From Henricia sp. BOLD:AAB3569 (lineage: Eukaryota > Echinodermata > Asteroidea > Spinulosida > Echinasteridae): a DNA stretch of 64,000 nt. A model generated the notes under the pieces. It made no database searches. It was given only the letters and a program-made list of their open reading frames with translations, and was not told the origin of the DNA. The stretch's first letter is position 1. Each line of letters begins with the position of its first letter. The stretch spans positions 1,736,001 to 1,800,000 of the forward strand of contig JBBELK010000386.1 in the NCBI GenBank assembly GCA_037783545.1, read 5' to 3'. The position numbers and the translations under genes are program-made. This document shows positions 10,375 to 21,959 of this stretch, piece after piece.

Positions 10375-10603
10375 GAAAAATCCACGCATGGCTTTTGTGT
10401 TGAATGAATGGTAAACAATTTATGCAAACAATTTCTTTTAAAAGTACCCTCAGTTAGCAATTTCTCCCACAAAAGGTACAGTTATACAAGGGAAAAAAAG
10501 CATGCGGTGTTTGTTACCATTGCTACCAACATGTTTTGTCAGATTTTTCTTGTCAACTCGATCGTGAAGTAAAATTATGGGTCACTGCAGATGTAGTATT
10601 GAG
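10375..10603 (+). mobile_element. Family A element, 5' part missing
   Basis: Carries ATCCACGCATGG, TTTGTGTTGAATGAATGGTA, AGTTAGCAATTTCTCCCAC, GTTACCATTGCTACCAAC and CTTGTCAACTCG in family A order. Confidence 0.6.
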
Positions 10604-10924
10604 GCTAAAAGGGAAGGATTTTCACGGGCTAAGGCGGCGCGCCGTCTTCTCCCACGTCCTCTGTCTTCAAACAACTTCGGAGGAAAAAAAGCTAAGGAAA
10701 ATACCAAAGTCGAATTGACAGCTTGATAGATGCCTTCAATTTTCGCCCTCTCGCTATCTTGCCGACTGTTTCCCTTCTTGGAGACAAAACGAACCAATTA
10801 CCGGCAGATAGGTCTTGTAGAACGAGTGTCCGAGAATAGGTTTTTGATGGCTTTCCGCCCGCAGCGTGTTGACAAACAATCGGGTGTGCGGTGCCATCGT
10901 TATATATTGGTTCACATAGGACCA

Positions 10925-11168
10925 ATTAGCCTTTTGCCCGTTTCACGTGAATAGCGTCTGGTGTACTGACGTACTTCCTATCACATGCACACTTAGTATC
11001 CAAATGACCAGAATGTTTGTTGCTATGTGGTGCACGCGGCAGGTGTGAAATACAGAATCAATACCGTGCTCACCGTAGGAGAGAATGGCATAAAGCAACC
11101 AGACTTTAGTTTGCTAGGCATTGGCGTGCACAACGTAGCAAATAATGTCCACTTCTAAACTGCACCTA
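10925..11168 (+). mobile_element. Family D element, 3' end missing
   Basis: Starts ATTAGCCTTTTGCCCG and carries GAATAGCGTCTGGTGTACTG, GTGGTGCACGCGGCAGGTG, GAGAATGGCATAAAGCAACC and TGCACCT. The complete copy at 59954-60255 defines the ends. Confidence 0.65.
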
Positions 11169-11589
11169 CAGTCGTCATTTGCCCATACTTTTCCAAATCA
11201 CGGTTTTCAATGCACGACTGTTGATCTATGCGTTTATATATCTGTGGTGCATCCCAAGAAATTGAATAGCGCCCTCTTTGATACATGTAGTCTGACTTTA
11301 GTGTAGACTGGTTCCCGTCCACATATTCCACACCTATATTTTCGCAATAAGCGAACCAATCTATAGGGATCGGGAACCAATCTAACTTTAGTGGCGACAT
11401 TCACTTCGAACACATTTTCGCGCTTAGAACCAGAAACATGTTTCTTCCATACTTAACTGATTTAACGAACGACAGTAGCGACAGGGCCTACCATTGGTCA
11501 AACCAACGATTGTAACTTGTGTAAATAGTGCGCTTTACCAGCTTTATTGTTAAATAAAGTCAAAATTGTATATCAAATTGTATGTCAAA
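11169..11589. other. Intergenic DNA
   Basis: Only a GACTGGTTCCCGTCCACATATTCC block is recurrent; related pieces occur near 8815 and within 54496-54698. No gene is visible. Confidence 0.5.
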
Positions 11590-11990
11590 TGATCAGTGTT
11601 GAATTATTCCGCTTTGGCGTGCCATAGTATGGACACAGTAATGGCGGATACGATAGTTGTCGACGTCACACGTATGGCACGTCAAAGCGAAAATAATTCA
11701 ACACTGATAATTTTGCCATCAACCCTGAAAAACAAGTCTCAACATTTTTAAAAACGGTATGCCAGTTTCAAACACTCCAACATTTAAGAGTCATGCCAAC
11801 TTTTTTTTCTTGCGCAACATTTGCGTCAACATTGAATTATCAGTGTTTAATTATTTTCGCTTTGGCGTGCCATAGTATGGACACAGTAATGGCGGATAGC
11901 AACCGGTTGTCAAAAAAAAGTGAAACCCAAGAATACCATCCTCTCGGTAAAACCTTCCATAAAATAGGTCCATTGCGGACACGGCTTTAG
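11590..11990. mobile_element. Family F fold-back elements, two overlapping copies
   Basis: Inverted arms ATCAGTGTTGAATTATT and AATAATTCAACACTGAT enclose CGCTTTGGCGTGCCATAGTA at 11600-11712. A second GGCGTGCCATAGTATGGACA block follows at 11862 with GTGAAACCCAAGAATACC as outer end. Better-preserved copies lie at 49987-50325 and 52975-53225. Confidence 0.65.
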
Positions 11991-12556
11991 TCGCCGAAGA
12001 TGCCATAAAAATAACAACAAAAATAACGACAGTTGTTGATCTAAAAAACTGAAGTGGAAATTCGATCAATAAAATACCAAAAATATACTCTGTGTTACCA
12101 TGACATTCAGGACACGCGGCATTATTTTAATGCCGTTTTTAATAACGGCTCTGCAACTAAAGTCACTTGTGGGTATTTATCGAGTGCCCTATTATTTTTC
12201 CAACCTTGTGTATTAATCGAAATCGTTAAAAATCTCTGAATACAAAACGTTTATTATACGCGGGGTATTTTGTGAGGCAGTGCATAAGGCGTTCAAAGAA
12301 TCAATGAATGTGTTATTAGGCGGGGGATGGAATGACCTTTAAAGACCTTCATTGGTCAATGGCCGTTCATTTTGTTGACCAAAATCGATGTTTGTATCAA
12401 AACATTCTTGCGGTCTATTATTGCTTTATAGGTCCCACGTTAAATTTGTTTTTAAAAATCCAGTCAAAATTGTGAGGGGAAAATGCACTTTTAATATGAC
12501 AAAACAGGTGCTTAATTTTAGTAATTATACAATCGAGCTTTGACAATAAGGGCATT
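11991..12556. other. Intergenic DNA
   Basis: AT-rich, with no ORF, RNA gene or repeat that I recognise. Confidence 0.6.
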
Positions 12557-12878
12557 TTAAAGACACATTACATGATTGAAAAACTTTTAAAAACAGGAAC
12601 AACAGCATTACATAACTAAAGAATAATGTTGATAAACTGCGCCCTGTGGAAATTTCAGCCGCATAGATGCAGTAATACTCCATTCAGAAAACCTGAATAA
12701 AATAACGGTAATCATAAATAGGCACTTTCAGTTGGCAATTTCTCCCACATAGGCCTACCATGATTTTATACGGGAAAAATAATGTGGCGTTTGTTACCAT
12801 TGCCAGCAACACGTTTAGTCGGATTTGTCCTGTCAACTCGTGAAGTAAAATGTTGGGTAACTGCAAATTATGTATTAA
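12557..12878 (+). mobile_element. Family A TTAA element, near complete
   Basis: Starts TTAA-AGACACATTACATGATTG and runs through ACAGCATTACATAACTAAAG, TTTCAGCCGCATAGATGCAG, TTGGCAATTTCTCCCACA and GTTACCATTGC. It ends with ATTATGTATTAA, so both ends carry TTAA. No ORF. It is a good reference copy for the family. Confidence 0.75.
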
Positions 12879-13740
12879 GCTTTAATACAATATTTTGCTT
12901 GTAATGAAATTATTTAGGTTCCAATCCTCTGTCCTTTATCATTCTTATTCCTTATATTATTGGGACTTTACATATTTACCTTGTTATTGAGGTAAATATG
13001 CAAGTCTCAAAGACTTATTAATATATATCGAGGTACGTTTACCTTGGCACTTAAATTCGAAAAATACACTAATAAGTTAGGGATATTGGTGTGGTTCAAT
13101 ATTTGATTTTTGTTTCTTCAAATGCGTGACTGTTTTTACCTATCCTGTGACAAGGTGTGTCTGTCATGTAGATACAATTGTCTATAATCATATACAAAAA
13201 TCATTCAAGCAGAATGCAAATAAATTATCTGCGTACAACTTACAATAACCCTATAACTTTATATTGTGAGTATATGTATAATACACAGCGCAATATGTCG
13301 CTTGGATTTTTTTGTGCACGTTTTTAAAGTCCTAATTACCTGATTTTCATTAAAGTTACGAAGGAAAACAGGTAATTAATAAGGCTCATTACAATATCGA
13401 GAGGTTTTACTGGACATAACGGCAACTTCCTTCCGAAATAGGTAATTACAAAAAGAATTCCATTAGGCCTAAGAGCTCGCTGCACGGTGTCCAAAAAGTT
13501 ACCGTTTATTTTGAAGCCAGGGAAAAAAAACAATCAAATTTTCGTATCGCTTGTATAGTACAAGAACCACGGAAATTCATTTGCCAGAACCCCATTTCTA
13601 TCACGAGAGGCCAATTATGGAACAAATGAGATCATAGATGTCATTTTTGATGTATACTAGCGGAATGTTTGGGTCATGATCGCCGGTTTTTCCACGCGCC
13701 CCTGCATTTTGGTGACTAACGACCGGGGACGCTAACGAGA
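12879..13740. other. Intergenic DNA
   Basis: AT-rich. A GAGGTAAATATG / CATATTTACCT inverted pair occurs near 12970-13005. No gene is visible. Confidence 0.5.
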
Positions 13741-14154
13741 TTTGACGGCGCAATTAGGGAGTTCGGTCACGCCTGTCGCGTTTCATAATTTGGCTCGTTC
13801 GTCATGTAGAAATAATGGTTTACATATAGTACGTTTGCGCCAGTAAAAGGTCGTATATGGTTGTTACAAAAGCGAAGATGTAACATCGCACTGTCAAACG
13901 TGTGTTAAAGTTAGAACACATCATTGGTAAACTCGAAATTCAGAAATGATTTGACGGCGCAATTAGGGAGTTGGGTCATCCCTGTCGCGTTCCATAATTT
14001 GAGTCGCCATCATGCAAAAATAATGGTTTAGAGAGTACTTTTGCGTCAGTGGAAGGTCGTATATGGTTGTTACAAAAACGAAGATGTAACATCGCACTGT
14101 CAAACGTGTGTTAAAGTTAGAACACATCATTGGTAATCTCGAAAATCAGAAATG
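13741..14154 (+). repeat. 209-bp tandem duplication, two units
   Basis: Unit 1 starts at 13741 and unit 2 at 13950, both TTTGACGGCGCAATTAGGGA, and both end in GAAAATCAGAAATG-like sequence. They share AAGATGTAACATCGCACTGT and CAAACGTGTGTTAAAG blocks with roughly nine in ten bases identical, so the duplication is fairly recent. The end of each unit carries the GAACACATCATTGGTAA phrase of family C. No coding sequence. Confidence 0.85.
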
Positions 14155-15330
14155 TTCAAAGATTTACACATAACATGTATCTTCGACGTATCAGAAAGTG
14201 CCAAAATAAATCATGCCCTATAACGACACAAATGCAAATTTACTTTTTTTATCTTCACAGTTTGAGAATGCAAACCCACAAATTATTGAAATACGGCCAT
14301 ATCTGTCACGTGTGGTACCCAGACTCTCTCGAGCCAATGGTCACTAAATTCTGCTCCGGCACCATGTACTTCTGAACCTACGGACGATATTTCAACGCGA
14401 TGAAATTCGCCTCATCTCCGAGATAAAAACAGATTAACAACATAATTCGCGAGGGAATTAGATTCCCCAAAATTGCGGATGCACGTTTCTGATTCCGGAC
14501 CAATCTTCCACGAAGAAAATGAATTAATTTGGGATGAGGGCGAACTGCTGGGGGATGTATTGGACTGCTTTTATGCCGGTATTTTCGAACAAAATTCAGT
14601 TTCACCCCGGGGTGAATTTAGCGTCCAGACTTAATTATATTTCCTCGCTGTCATGACGTGAGATTAGTTGTAATCTGTCATCGAGTCTTGTTGCGTGACA
14701 TTATTCTGATGCTCCACAAACAAAACATTTAAAGGAATATTCCGCCCCAAAATCTCTGGATTGTGTGTGTTGTTAATGTCACGGTTAGGTGAGGGGTGCA
14801 GGGGGTGTGACCCCAGGGTGGTGGGTTCACTTAATTTTTACAATTAAGGATTGACTGCATGTCTTTGACCCAGTAAGAATTCACAAAAATATGCCAAGTA
14901 TTATTTGCTCCACAAATTAATTACGTAATTTATTATAAACAACCAAAACGATATTAAATAAAAGTTGATTAAATATTGACTGAGTGGATCTAATTTGATC
15001 TTGCATGTTTAAGATTACATGTACCTACACGGACTATAGTTTTATCTCAAATAATTATCAGGATACACAGAGTTAAGTTAACAGATCTGTCGGGGATTTG
15101 TTAATAACACTAACACGTAACACACAGAATTGTGGCCTCACCCATTATCTTATACATGGAGTAAACAAAGCTAGATGGCCGACGCATTGTTTCAATTCTT
15201 GCATACTCATGCACACCCTATATTATTGTATATAGGTCAATTGAAACGCCCTATTTGACTTCTCGACACTCTTGCTCTAGTTTCAGTTTCGCTTTTTTGC
15301 GCATAACCTCGCGTGCGTTTCCCATATCTA
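14155..15330. other. Intergenic DNA
   Basis: AT-rich. I see no convincing gene, RNA or repeat in this 1.2-kb stretch. Confidence 0.55.
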
Positions 15331-15370
15331 TTGGCTTTTAAAACATTATGTTTACCCATCGTATAAATGC
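15331..15370 (+). promoter_or_regulatory. Possible promoter: inverted CCAAT, TATAAA and octamer
   Basis: ATTGG at about 15331, then TATAAATGCAAATGC at about 15362-15376 combining a TATA-like core with a perfect ATGCAAAT octamer. ATG of a 72-codon ORF follows at 15401. The spacing is plausible but nothing proves use, and AT-rich DNA throws up TATA words often. Confidence 0.25.
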
Positions 15371-15400
15371 AAATGCATTTTTCCTCAATCAATATCGAGC

Positions 15401-15619
15401 ATGCAAGACAAATCTGGAATGGAATCGCATGGAGATTGTTCTCTTGTACGAGTCGTCACTAGGTCTGAACCTGATAAAGTCAGAAAGCGCGAAAACTCGA
15501 CAATAGATCTTAATCCTGCAGACGATTTGACGAACCTGTCGCCTCTGCGAGGGTTTGGGGAGAAGTGGCACTTGGGGGGAAATGGTTTCGAATTGCAGTT
15601 CACTAGATTTTTTGGATAA
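15401..15619 (+). CDS. Hypothetical 72-residue ORF or first exon
   Basis: Starts MQDKSGMESHGDCSLV and continues with a charged PDKVRKRENSTIDLNPADD stretch. No family is recognised and there is no signal peptide or membrane segment. It is noted because a TATA/octamer combination lies just upstream and local GC is higher than around it. It may equally be chance. Confidence 0.15.
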   Translation: MQDKSGMESHGDCSLVRVVTRSEPDKVRKRENSTIDLNPADDLTNLSPLRGFGEKWHLGGNGFELQFTRFFG

Positions 15620-15893
15620 AATATCGAAGCAACGTCGTGTACAAATATGTTCAATTTATTTCAAATGAATTCACGTGAAGTTTGACAATCAATCCAATTT
15701 ATTAATCGCTTTGTACAAAATTCATCTGAATTTGGAAATCTGTTACAAATGCAGATATCTCCGTGTGTTATTGAGGATGTGTATGATAAAAACCAACCTG
15801 TGTATAAGTCAGCTCGGTACCTCATCTATGTCCCAAGAAAACAATGAAAAGGTGTTCAAGAAATTGTGCAAAGCCACTGTCCTATATTGTGAA

Positions 15894-16208
15894 GTACCGT
15901 GGCCGAGTGGTTTGGGTCATTGACTCACAATCACAGGTGAAAACTTGGGGTTGCGGGTTCGAAGCTTTCCCCGGCTTGGGTACCTGTGCCCTTGAGCAAG
16001 ACACTTAATCACACTTGCTCCATTCTTCGGAAGGGATGTAAAGCCGTTGGTCCAGTGTGTTAGGTATGGGTAACGAACTTTAAAGATTTTTTCGTGAAGA
16101 GCAACGATATTCCCCGGTGTATCTGCAGGCTATTACGCTTCCGAGCGACAGTGCAATGGGCGCTTTTGAGGAATCCTTGGTTTCAGTACCAGAAATAATA
16201 ATAATTTT
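15894..16208 (+). mobile_element. Family G SINE, complete, tRNA-like head and (AAT)n tail
   Basis: The head has a GTGGCCGAGTGGTTTGGG A-box region and a GCGGGTTCGAAG B-box region, as in type II (Ser/Leu-like) tRNAs. Next come CCCTTGAGCAAGACACTTAA, CTTCGGAAGGGATGTAAAGC, GATATTCCCCGGTGTATCTG and GAGGAATCCTTGGTTTC, and it ends in AATAATAATAAT. Other copies are at 2884, 26178 and 32055. Confidence 0.8.
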
Positions 16209-16914
16209 GACGATATTGTAGGAAAAATTACCAGTCCTTTAATTAATTTTTTTTTAAAGAGCTCAAATTCGCCGTTTATATTAATAAACAATCGCAACAC
16301 CTGCCGTTTTCGTAAAAATGACAACTAAGATTTTGTTTCTTTTTTTTTCCATAAAAAAAAACAAATACGAGCATACCACAAAATCGATCTCTCGCACCGT
16401 ATGCATAAAGTACATTTTCACCAAGGAGCGTAATAAAGCACTTCAATTCTCCCGAGGTAGACCCGGGGAATCTCTTAAAGCCCGGGAAATGTCTTAAGGG
16501 CCGGGTGTCGAGTGAAGATGGCGGGTCTGGATTACTGTTGTCCGGAAAATATCAGAATGTCAAATTTTCATCAATTTTGGGGGGAAACCGGGAAAAAATT
16601 AATCCTTGTGTCTTGTACGTGCTTTGAATGCATGTCAATGAATGAACGAAGGGAGAAACCACATTTCAGATAAAACAGAAAATCATGAAAAAAAATCAGA
16701 TTAAACAAAAAGGAACGCAAATTATACCGTAGGATCGAGGAGATCAAGAGACGTAACATGTTTTATCGGTTAGTAATGTGTAAGAACCGCTGAGGCAGAA
16801 TGCGCCACCCTGAAGTGTCTCCCTGAGCTTCTGTTCATCGGCTCATCCTACACAAGTTTAATCACGTTGAAAACGTAACATTTGTTGGAGGGGAGGGGCG
16901 TGGTGGGGGGGGGG
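16209..16914. other. Intergenic DNA
   Basis: I see no gene. A G-rich run (about 16887-16917) closes the stretch. Confidence 0.55.
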
Positions 16915-17190
16915 GGATAACAATCATGTAAAATACTTCCCCAAAACACATATCTATGGGAAGAACACTATCTATGGGAAGAAAACATGAAATTTCCAAT
17001 CTGGATGTGGAAGCAAAAACCATATAAATTTACTTACAAAACATTGGATATTTTTTGACTATATCCCCGGAAATATACGGATTGAGAACGCAACATTTCA
17101 TAATAGTAATGAGAAAAATATGACACATGAAATAGTATCAACATATTGGAAAAATGGGGGCTTAAAAATGTGATCTGGTAACGCTCTCTT
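16915..17190. mobile_element. Family B element, degenerate
   Basis: Shares AAAATACTTCCCCAAAA, GAAATTTCCAATCTGGATGT, GGAAGCAAAAACC, ATATACGGATTGAGA and GATCTGGTAACGCTCTC with complete copies at 25467 and 52578. Confidence 0.55.
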
Positions 17191-17639
17191 GAACTGCGTT
17201 TCCAACAGTTACGAGCGGATAAATATTCGCTGCCCACGTGCGATGCGTGCACTGTTCGCCAATCTCGGCCAATCAGATTGCGTCCTTAATGGATAGTGGA
17301 CTGTTACTCAAGCATAAAATCGCCGTGACTGTATTACACGGCAGTATAGGCACGTATCATTCACGATAGCCTGCTGTCGCATATGCCAATAGCATTCAAC
17401 ATCACCGCTACTTCGCACGAAACGAGTCCTCCTACAAATTTCCAAGGCTTCCATAAGCAGCATCTCTGTCACGGATACCGTTGCTAGGCAACAAAAAATC
17501 ACCTACCATTGTCCGAAGGTTACACGCCCACTGTGCTGAAATCGCGCATACTTTTTTTTCCCGATGGCGAAAATTCGGCAAAACCGTTCGGCAAACACTT
17601 CGTACGCACGTGTCGGATGACAATGCGTCGGCGTGGACC

Positions 17640-17647
17640 TATATAAG
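17640..17647 (+). promoter_or_regulatory. TATA box of the serine-protease gene
   Basis: TATATAAG lies 139 bases before the predicted ATG at 17786, in a locally CpG-rich stretch with an E-box-like GCACGTGTC 30 bases upstream. Transcription would start near 17670, giving a 5' UTR of about 115 bases. An ATG at 17657 lies too close to the TATA box to be transcribed. Confidence 0.55.
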
Positions 17648-17785
17648 CGAACCGAGTATGGGAGTAGCACTTTTAACTCTACGCTGCAAAACTCGCTTAG
17701 TTTTAGTTCTTGTCTTCCAAATTTGTTGTGGCAATTTTACACCGATACCTGGCTAAAGTTTGAGACTACACATCTTTTAGGCATT

Positions 17786-17965
17786 ATGGTTCGTGGACCT
17801 GCAAGTCTCGTATTGAACACGTGCGGACTAGTAGCAGTATTAATTTGTGTTCATTCTACGGGTTTAGTTTTGGCCTGGCGTGATGGTTATGGTCCAACTG
17901 CCCGGGAAACAGACGAGGGTCCCCCGATGCCAATGGACGCTGAAGAAAATCCCGGATACAGTCAG
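17786..17965 (+). CDS. Secreted S1A serine protease, exon 1 (signal peptide)
   Basis: Sixty codons from ATG at 17786. An N-terminal MVRGPASLVLN segment leads into a hydrophobic core (LVAVLICVHSTGLVLA), a good secretory signal peptide with cleavage likely near residue 30. An acidic, Pro/Met-containing tail ending ENPGYSQ follows. The donor CAG/GTAAGA closes in phase 0. The exon is tied to the downstream ones by strand, phase and logic (a secreted protease needs a signal peptide). Its membership of the same transcript is inferred across a 12.5-kb intron. Confidence 0.8.
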
Positions 17966-18002
17966 GTAAGATTTAAGATCCACTCGTTTATCTTAAATGA
18001 AA

Positions 18003-18425
18003 GCAGATTACAATATCGGAAAACTTTTAAAACAACAGCATTATATTACTAAAAAATAATGTGATAAACTGCCTTGTATTTTAGCTACATAGGCTTATAT
18101 GCAGATGGAGTGATATTTCAGAAATCCATGCTTGGTTTTTGAGTTGAATGAATGGTAAAACAAAATTGTCTGCAAATTTTATTTGTTAAAAAGGCACATT
18201 CAGTTGGTAATTTATCCGACAAAGATACAACTCACAAAGGGGAAAATCATGGGGTGTTTGTAACCATTGCCATCAACACTTTTACTCCAGTTTTTCTTGT
18301 CAATACAATTTTCGGTGGCAAGTATATACCATCTTGCACAGAAATAAATTCATGTGGTGTTTGTTACCATTGCTATCAACACTTTGAGTAAGGTATTTCC
18401 TGTCAACTCATTAAGTCATATTGCG
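18003..18425 (+). mobile_element. Family A element with internal duplication
   Basis: Begins GCAGATTACAATATCGG and carries the family A blocks. GTGTTTGTAACCATTGCCAT and GTGTTTGTTACCATTGC occur twice, about 100 bp apart, so the 3' part is duplicated. It starts about 40 bp inside protease intron 1. Confidence 0.6.
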
Positions 18426-19879
18426 TTTCATTGCAAACGAATCGGCCTTATGTTTATATGTTTCTTCAATTACAAACATTAAATATTGCTTTTCCTTCGA
18501 ACATGTATAGTAACGCAGGCGTGGGGAAAAAAAGCACAGAGTGAAAAAAAATTCACATAATACTGTCATAACATGGATACTAAACTTGTTCATTTTGGCG
18601 TGAACATGGATGGAAAATACTAAAATAACTATAGTCATTCTATTCGGTATCACGTTGTAATAATGTTTATCTAAGCATTTTGGTTCGGCAACCGCTTGGC
18701 GTCTGCCCAAATACCGACACTAATTCACTGATTTTCAAAGTTGACTGAGCACGAAAACAAGTATAAGTTCACAATGTCACGGCCGTGCCTCTGCAATTTT
18801 TGTAAATTTACCACTTTTGTGAGTAGGTCATGAAGTTTGTGAGCTTTCGACCACTTTTGTGAATATGTCACATGGTTATGCGAAACACGCCTTTTTAAAT
18901 GATCATGCACCCACTTTGTGAACACGACACGAGTTTTGTGAATTTTGACCCAAAATGGGGAAACGGATATTTGAATCGTTTTTTTGCCTGTGCATTTCCG
19001 TGTGTTTTCGCAAGCCTGCGCCTATGTGAGGTTTTCCGTAAATTTTCGTAAAATGCCCCAAAGGCACAATACCGCGCTAGTTGAGTAATATTGCTCTATA
19101 GTATTCAAGTCGTGGACATATTTCCAACAAAACGAATAAATCGCTTCTAGTTTCATAAAACCTTAAACCTAACTATACACTCCGATCATTATTATAGGCC
19201 TACATCTACAAGTATCGTTTTTTTCATATAAATGCGGATTTTAAAATCTACACCCAAAATCATCCAACGAAAAACAAGCAGCCGAGTCCGAAAATCTACA
19301 TTACCGATTCTGTCATGTTGATAAATCGAATTCGGTTATGCGATCTAAATTTCGGAAACCCGGTACAAATCTTTGCACAAAATGTCTCCTAGACATCTAT
19401 AGGCATTTGTGACGGGGAGTTTGTTTAGGTGCACGTGGCGGATCTTTAACGGCTAGATTTGTTACAGAGGTACCAATTTGGGATGGAGAAGCCACGATTA
19501 CAGATTCGCAAAATATGCATTGTATTGTTGACGCGCGCGTGCAGGTAGTGTGCAAGCAGGCGAATACCTCATGAAGTATATGTTGAGACGGGCACTATAC
19601 CTTCGAAAGTAAATGTAACAACGACGGAAAGAATGTTATCCCTCTATACCAACGGCGCGCAAGCAGTTACCGCGGCAGTCGTTGGTAAATATCCGGAAAT
19701 TGCAGCGCCCCCACGGGGTGACCCACGAAGGTATAGCGTGGCCATTTCTTCGAGTTGTTGACTACAGAAAATGTCGAAAACAAGTTTATAAACAAGTTCA
19801 TTAACAAATTTGTTAGCTTCTGCAATCGGTAAGCAGTGGACCCGGAAACAAATGACGAGGTCGGTCATGGGTAGGTCAC
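18426..19879. other. Protease intron 1, no feature seen
   Basis: AT-rich intronic DNA. Near 18800-18960 the words CCACTTTTGTGA / TTTTGTGAATTTTG recur irregularly. No exon or RNA gene is recognised. Confidence 0.55.
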
Positions 19880-20207
19880 TAGTGAGCTTTCGATTGGACG
19901 ACGGAGAGAAACACGACGGTGGAAAATCTGACCGCGAACACGTCGTTGCACAAAACGTCCTGTCCTACTTTTAATCCATTTCGATTTTCACGACGACTTG
20001 AGATCAGTCATGCAGATTCAAAAATGTGTTGTTGAAGGTCAAATGTTACCTAAACGTTGCCGTCGCCGCCACAACGTTGATTTGCCCCAACTACCGTCCT
20101 GGAAATCAGACGACGACGACATGGCAAAGTCGACGCATGCGCAGATGAGTCGGGATAGCAATTAATCCGTCGTAGAATCATCCGTCGTGCAAATCGAAAA
20201 CTCCCTA
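19880..20207. mobile_element. Inverted-repeat element (MITE-like)
   Basis: Left end AGTGAGCTTTCGATTGGACG and right end CGTCGTGCAAATCGAAAACT are imperfect inverted repeats of about 27 bp. Inside, GACGACGGA / TCCGTCGT words recur. It is non-coding. Confidence 0.5.
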
Positions 20208-20542
20208 TTGCTACTTACGACAGTGTTCACACGGCCCTTACCAACGACAGCTGCTTGTATGTATAGCGCGATACTCATAATATTTCTTGTGGGTTAATCG
20301 TCGTTGGTAAGTTTAACAATTAACAAGTGCGTCCACAGGGTCACTATACTTACGAGCTTACTTACGAGCTTACTCACGAGCGCCCACTACCAACGAATTG
20401 GAAGTTAACAATGATCGTCTGAACGCACCTATTGACCAATAGAGTTCAGTGTAGCCAGTATATACGCGCGCGTTTCGAGTTTTGTGAACGCGCGCGTGCA
20501 ATGGTCGTAGCAGAAATGGCGACTGCTTAGCTTAGTTCCGAG

Positions 20543-20660
20543 GCCAATTTCGTGGCACTGATAAACATAAAAGTTTGCTTAGCAGAGAATGTCTTTGTTT
20601 TAAAGTGGGTTACATCAAATTGTGTTCTTGGAAACATTAACAAAGTACCAATAAATACAC
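20543..20660 (+). mobile_element. Partial relative of the 8157 fold-back element
   Basis: CCAATTTCGTGGCACTG, TTTGCTTAGCAGAGAATG and GGGTTACATCAAATTG parallel the left half of 8157-8384. Confidence 0.5.
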
Positions 20661-20664
20661 ATCC

Positions 20665-20905
20665 TCTCCACCAAACTAATTTTGTGTTGCTGAGTGGTGC
20701 ACGCGGCAGGTGTGAAGTACAGAATCGATACCGTGTTCACTGTAGAATAGAATGACCAAAAGCAACCGGACTGTTTATTTATAGGCAATGGCGTGCACCA
20801 CGTAGCAATAACAACATAGTATGTGACTTTCTGAACTGCACCTCCATTTGAAAGTGAAGAATCAGGGCACCAGCCATTATGCAAATGTACACGCAAAAGG
20901 CAGTT
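20665..20905 (+). mobile_element. Family D element, 5'-truncated
   Basis: GTGGTGCACGCGGCAGGTG, AGAATCGATACCGTGTTCAC, AGGCAATGGCGTGCACCACG and CACGCAAAAGGC appear in family D order. The left terminus is lost against the preceding element. Confidence 0.6.
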
Positions 20906-21480
20906 TGATAACTCGCTCAATGTATACCAAACGTTCACCGCGAAATACTCATAAAATGGCGGTCACAAAAAATCACATTTTCCCGACTCCGGCACAAAAA
21001 GAAAAACCACCGACACTACCGGTAACCCTTTAAAAAGGCGATTTAATCCACCAACTCCTATACAAATACTATCGTTTCCACCTCACACACTCTTCATGTT
21101 ACCAATCCCAAGATCTAAGTTCAAGTGTTTGGAAGAACAAACCGAGACATGGTTCAATAACGCATCACTTGACATGATAAACAGTCTTATTTCAAGGAGG
21201 CGCCGCTCCAGTATCCCATTTGTAACCGGGCCCTCAAGTAGGTTTTGATATTTTTTTTAAATATTTACCGGAGTATTTACTTAACCTAACAAAAATGCTT
21301 GGGAAAAGTCTAGTGTGACATAGTGCCGCGCGTTGCCGTGTAAATAGACAAAAATCAGTGTGATATTGCGCGTGCATGGTTAAATTGTTTGACACACGCG
21401 GACTATACCTTGAACATTTTTGCAAAATTGTTCCCATGGTAAAATGGAGTATGATCTTGAAACATATAATATGTAAAGTA
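20906..21480. other. Protease intron 1, no feature seen
   Basis: No exon, RNA gene or recognised repeat. Confidence 0.55.
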
Positions 21481-21607
21481 TAGACTGCCGAATACGTCAT
21501 CTTTTGTTGGTTGCCTAGGCAATGGCTCTACATAAATCACTGAACCATGTCCCTGTGCTTTTGCAATGGTACTTTTTCCGACGGCCATGATGTTTAGAGC
21601 CAATCAC
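21481..21607 (-). repeat. Dispersed ~130-bp repeat, copy 2 (inverted)
   Basis: Reverse-complement match to 1822-1956, with the shared GTTGCCTAGGCAATGG block and TTTGCAATGGTACTTTTTC. Confidence 0.6.
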
Positions 21608-21835
21608 CGTGGCAACACGTCACACTTCGGCTGTCTATTTTCTGTTCTGGCATATCACTTAGCCTATCTCACAAGGGACCACTTACGAGGATTAAGACTC
21701 GTGTCTAATGCGAAATATTGCACTTCGAAATGTGTTAAATGCCTATGTATCCAAATTGGAGATTGCAAAACCATTCATTCAATTAACACAAAACATGCAT
21801 GATATAGATTGTTAAGGTTTTCTAAAGTAGCCCAT

Positions 21836-21959
21836 TACTAAATCCATGTGGCTGAAATGTCTACAAGACAGTTTTAATATCAACATTATTCTTTAGTTAT
21901 GTAATGCTGTTGTTCTTGTTTTTAATTTTCCCCCCAACCATCATGTAATGTGTCTTTAA
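21836..21959 (-). mobile_element. Family A element fragment
   Basis: Ends ATCATGTAATGTGTCTTTAA, the family A terminus read backwards. The other half is missing. Confidence 0.6.

Noticed and set aside
17633..17785. Longer N-terminus for protease exon 1 starting at GTG 17633
   Set aside because: Begins before or at the TATA box, lacks an ATG, and puts the signal peptide deep inside; ATG 17786 gives a proper secretory leader.
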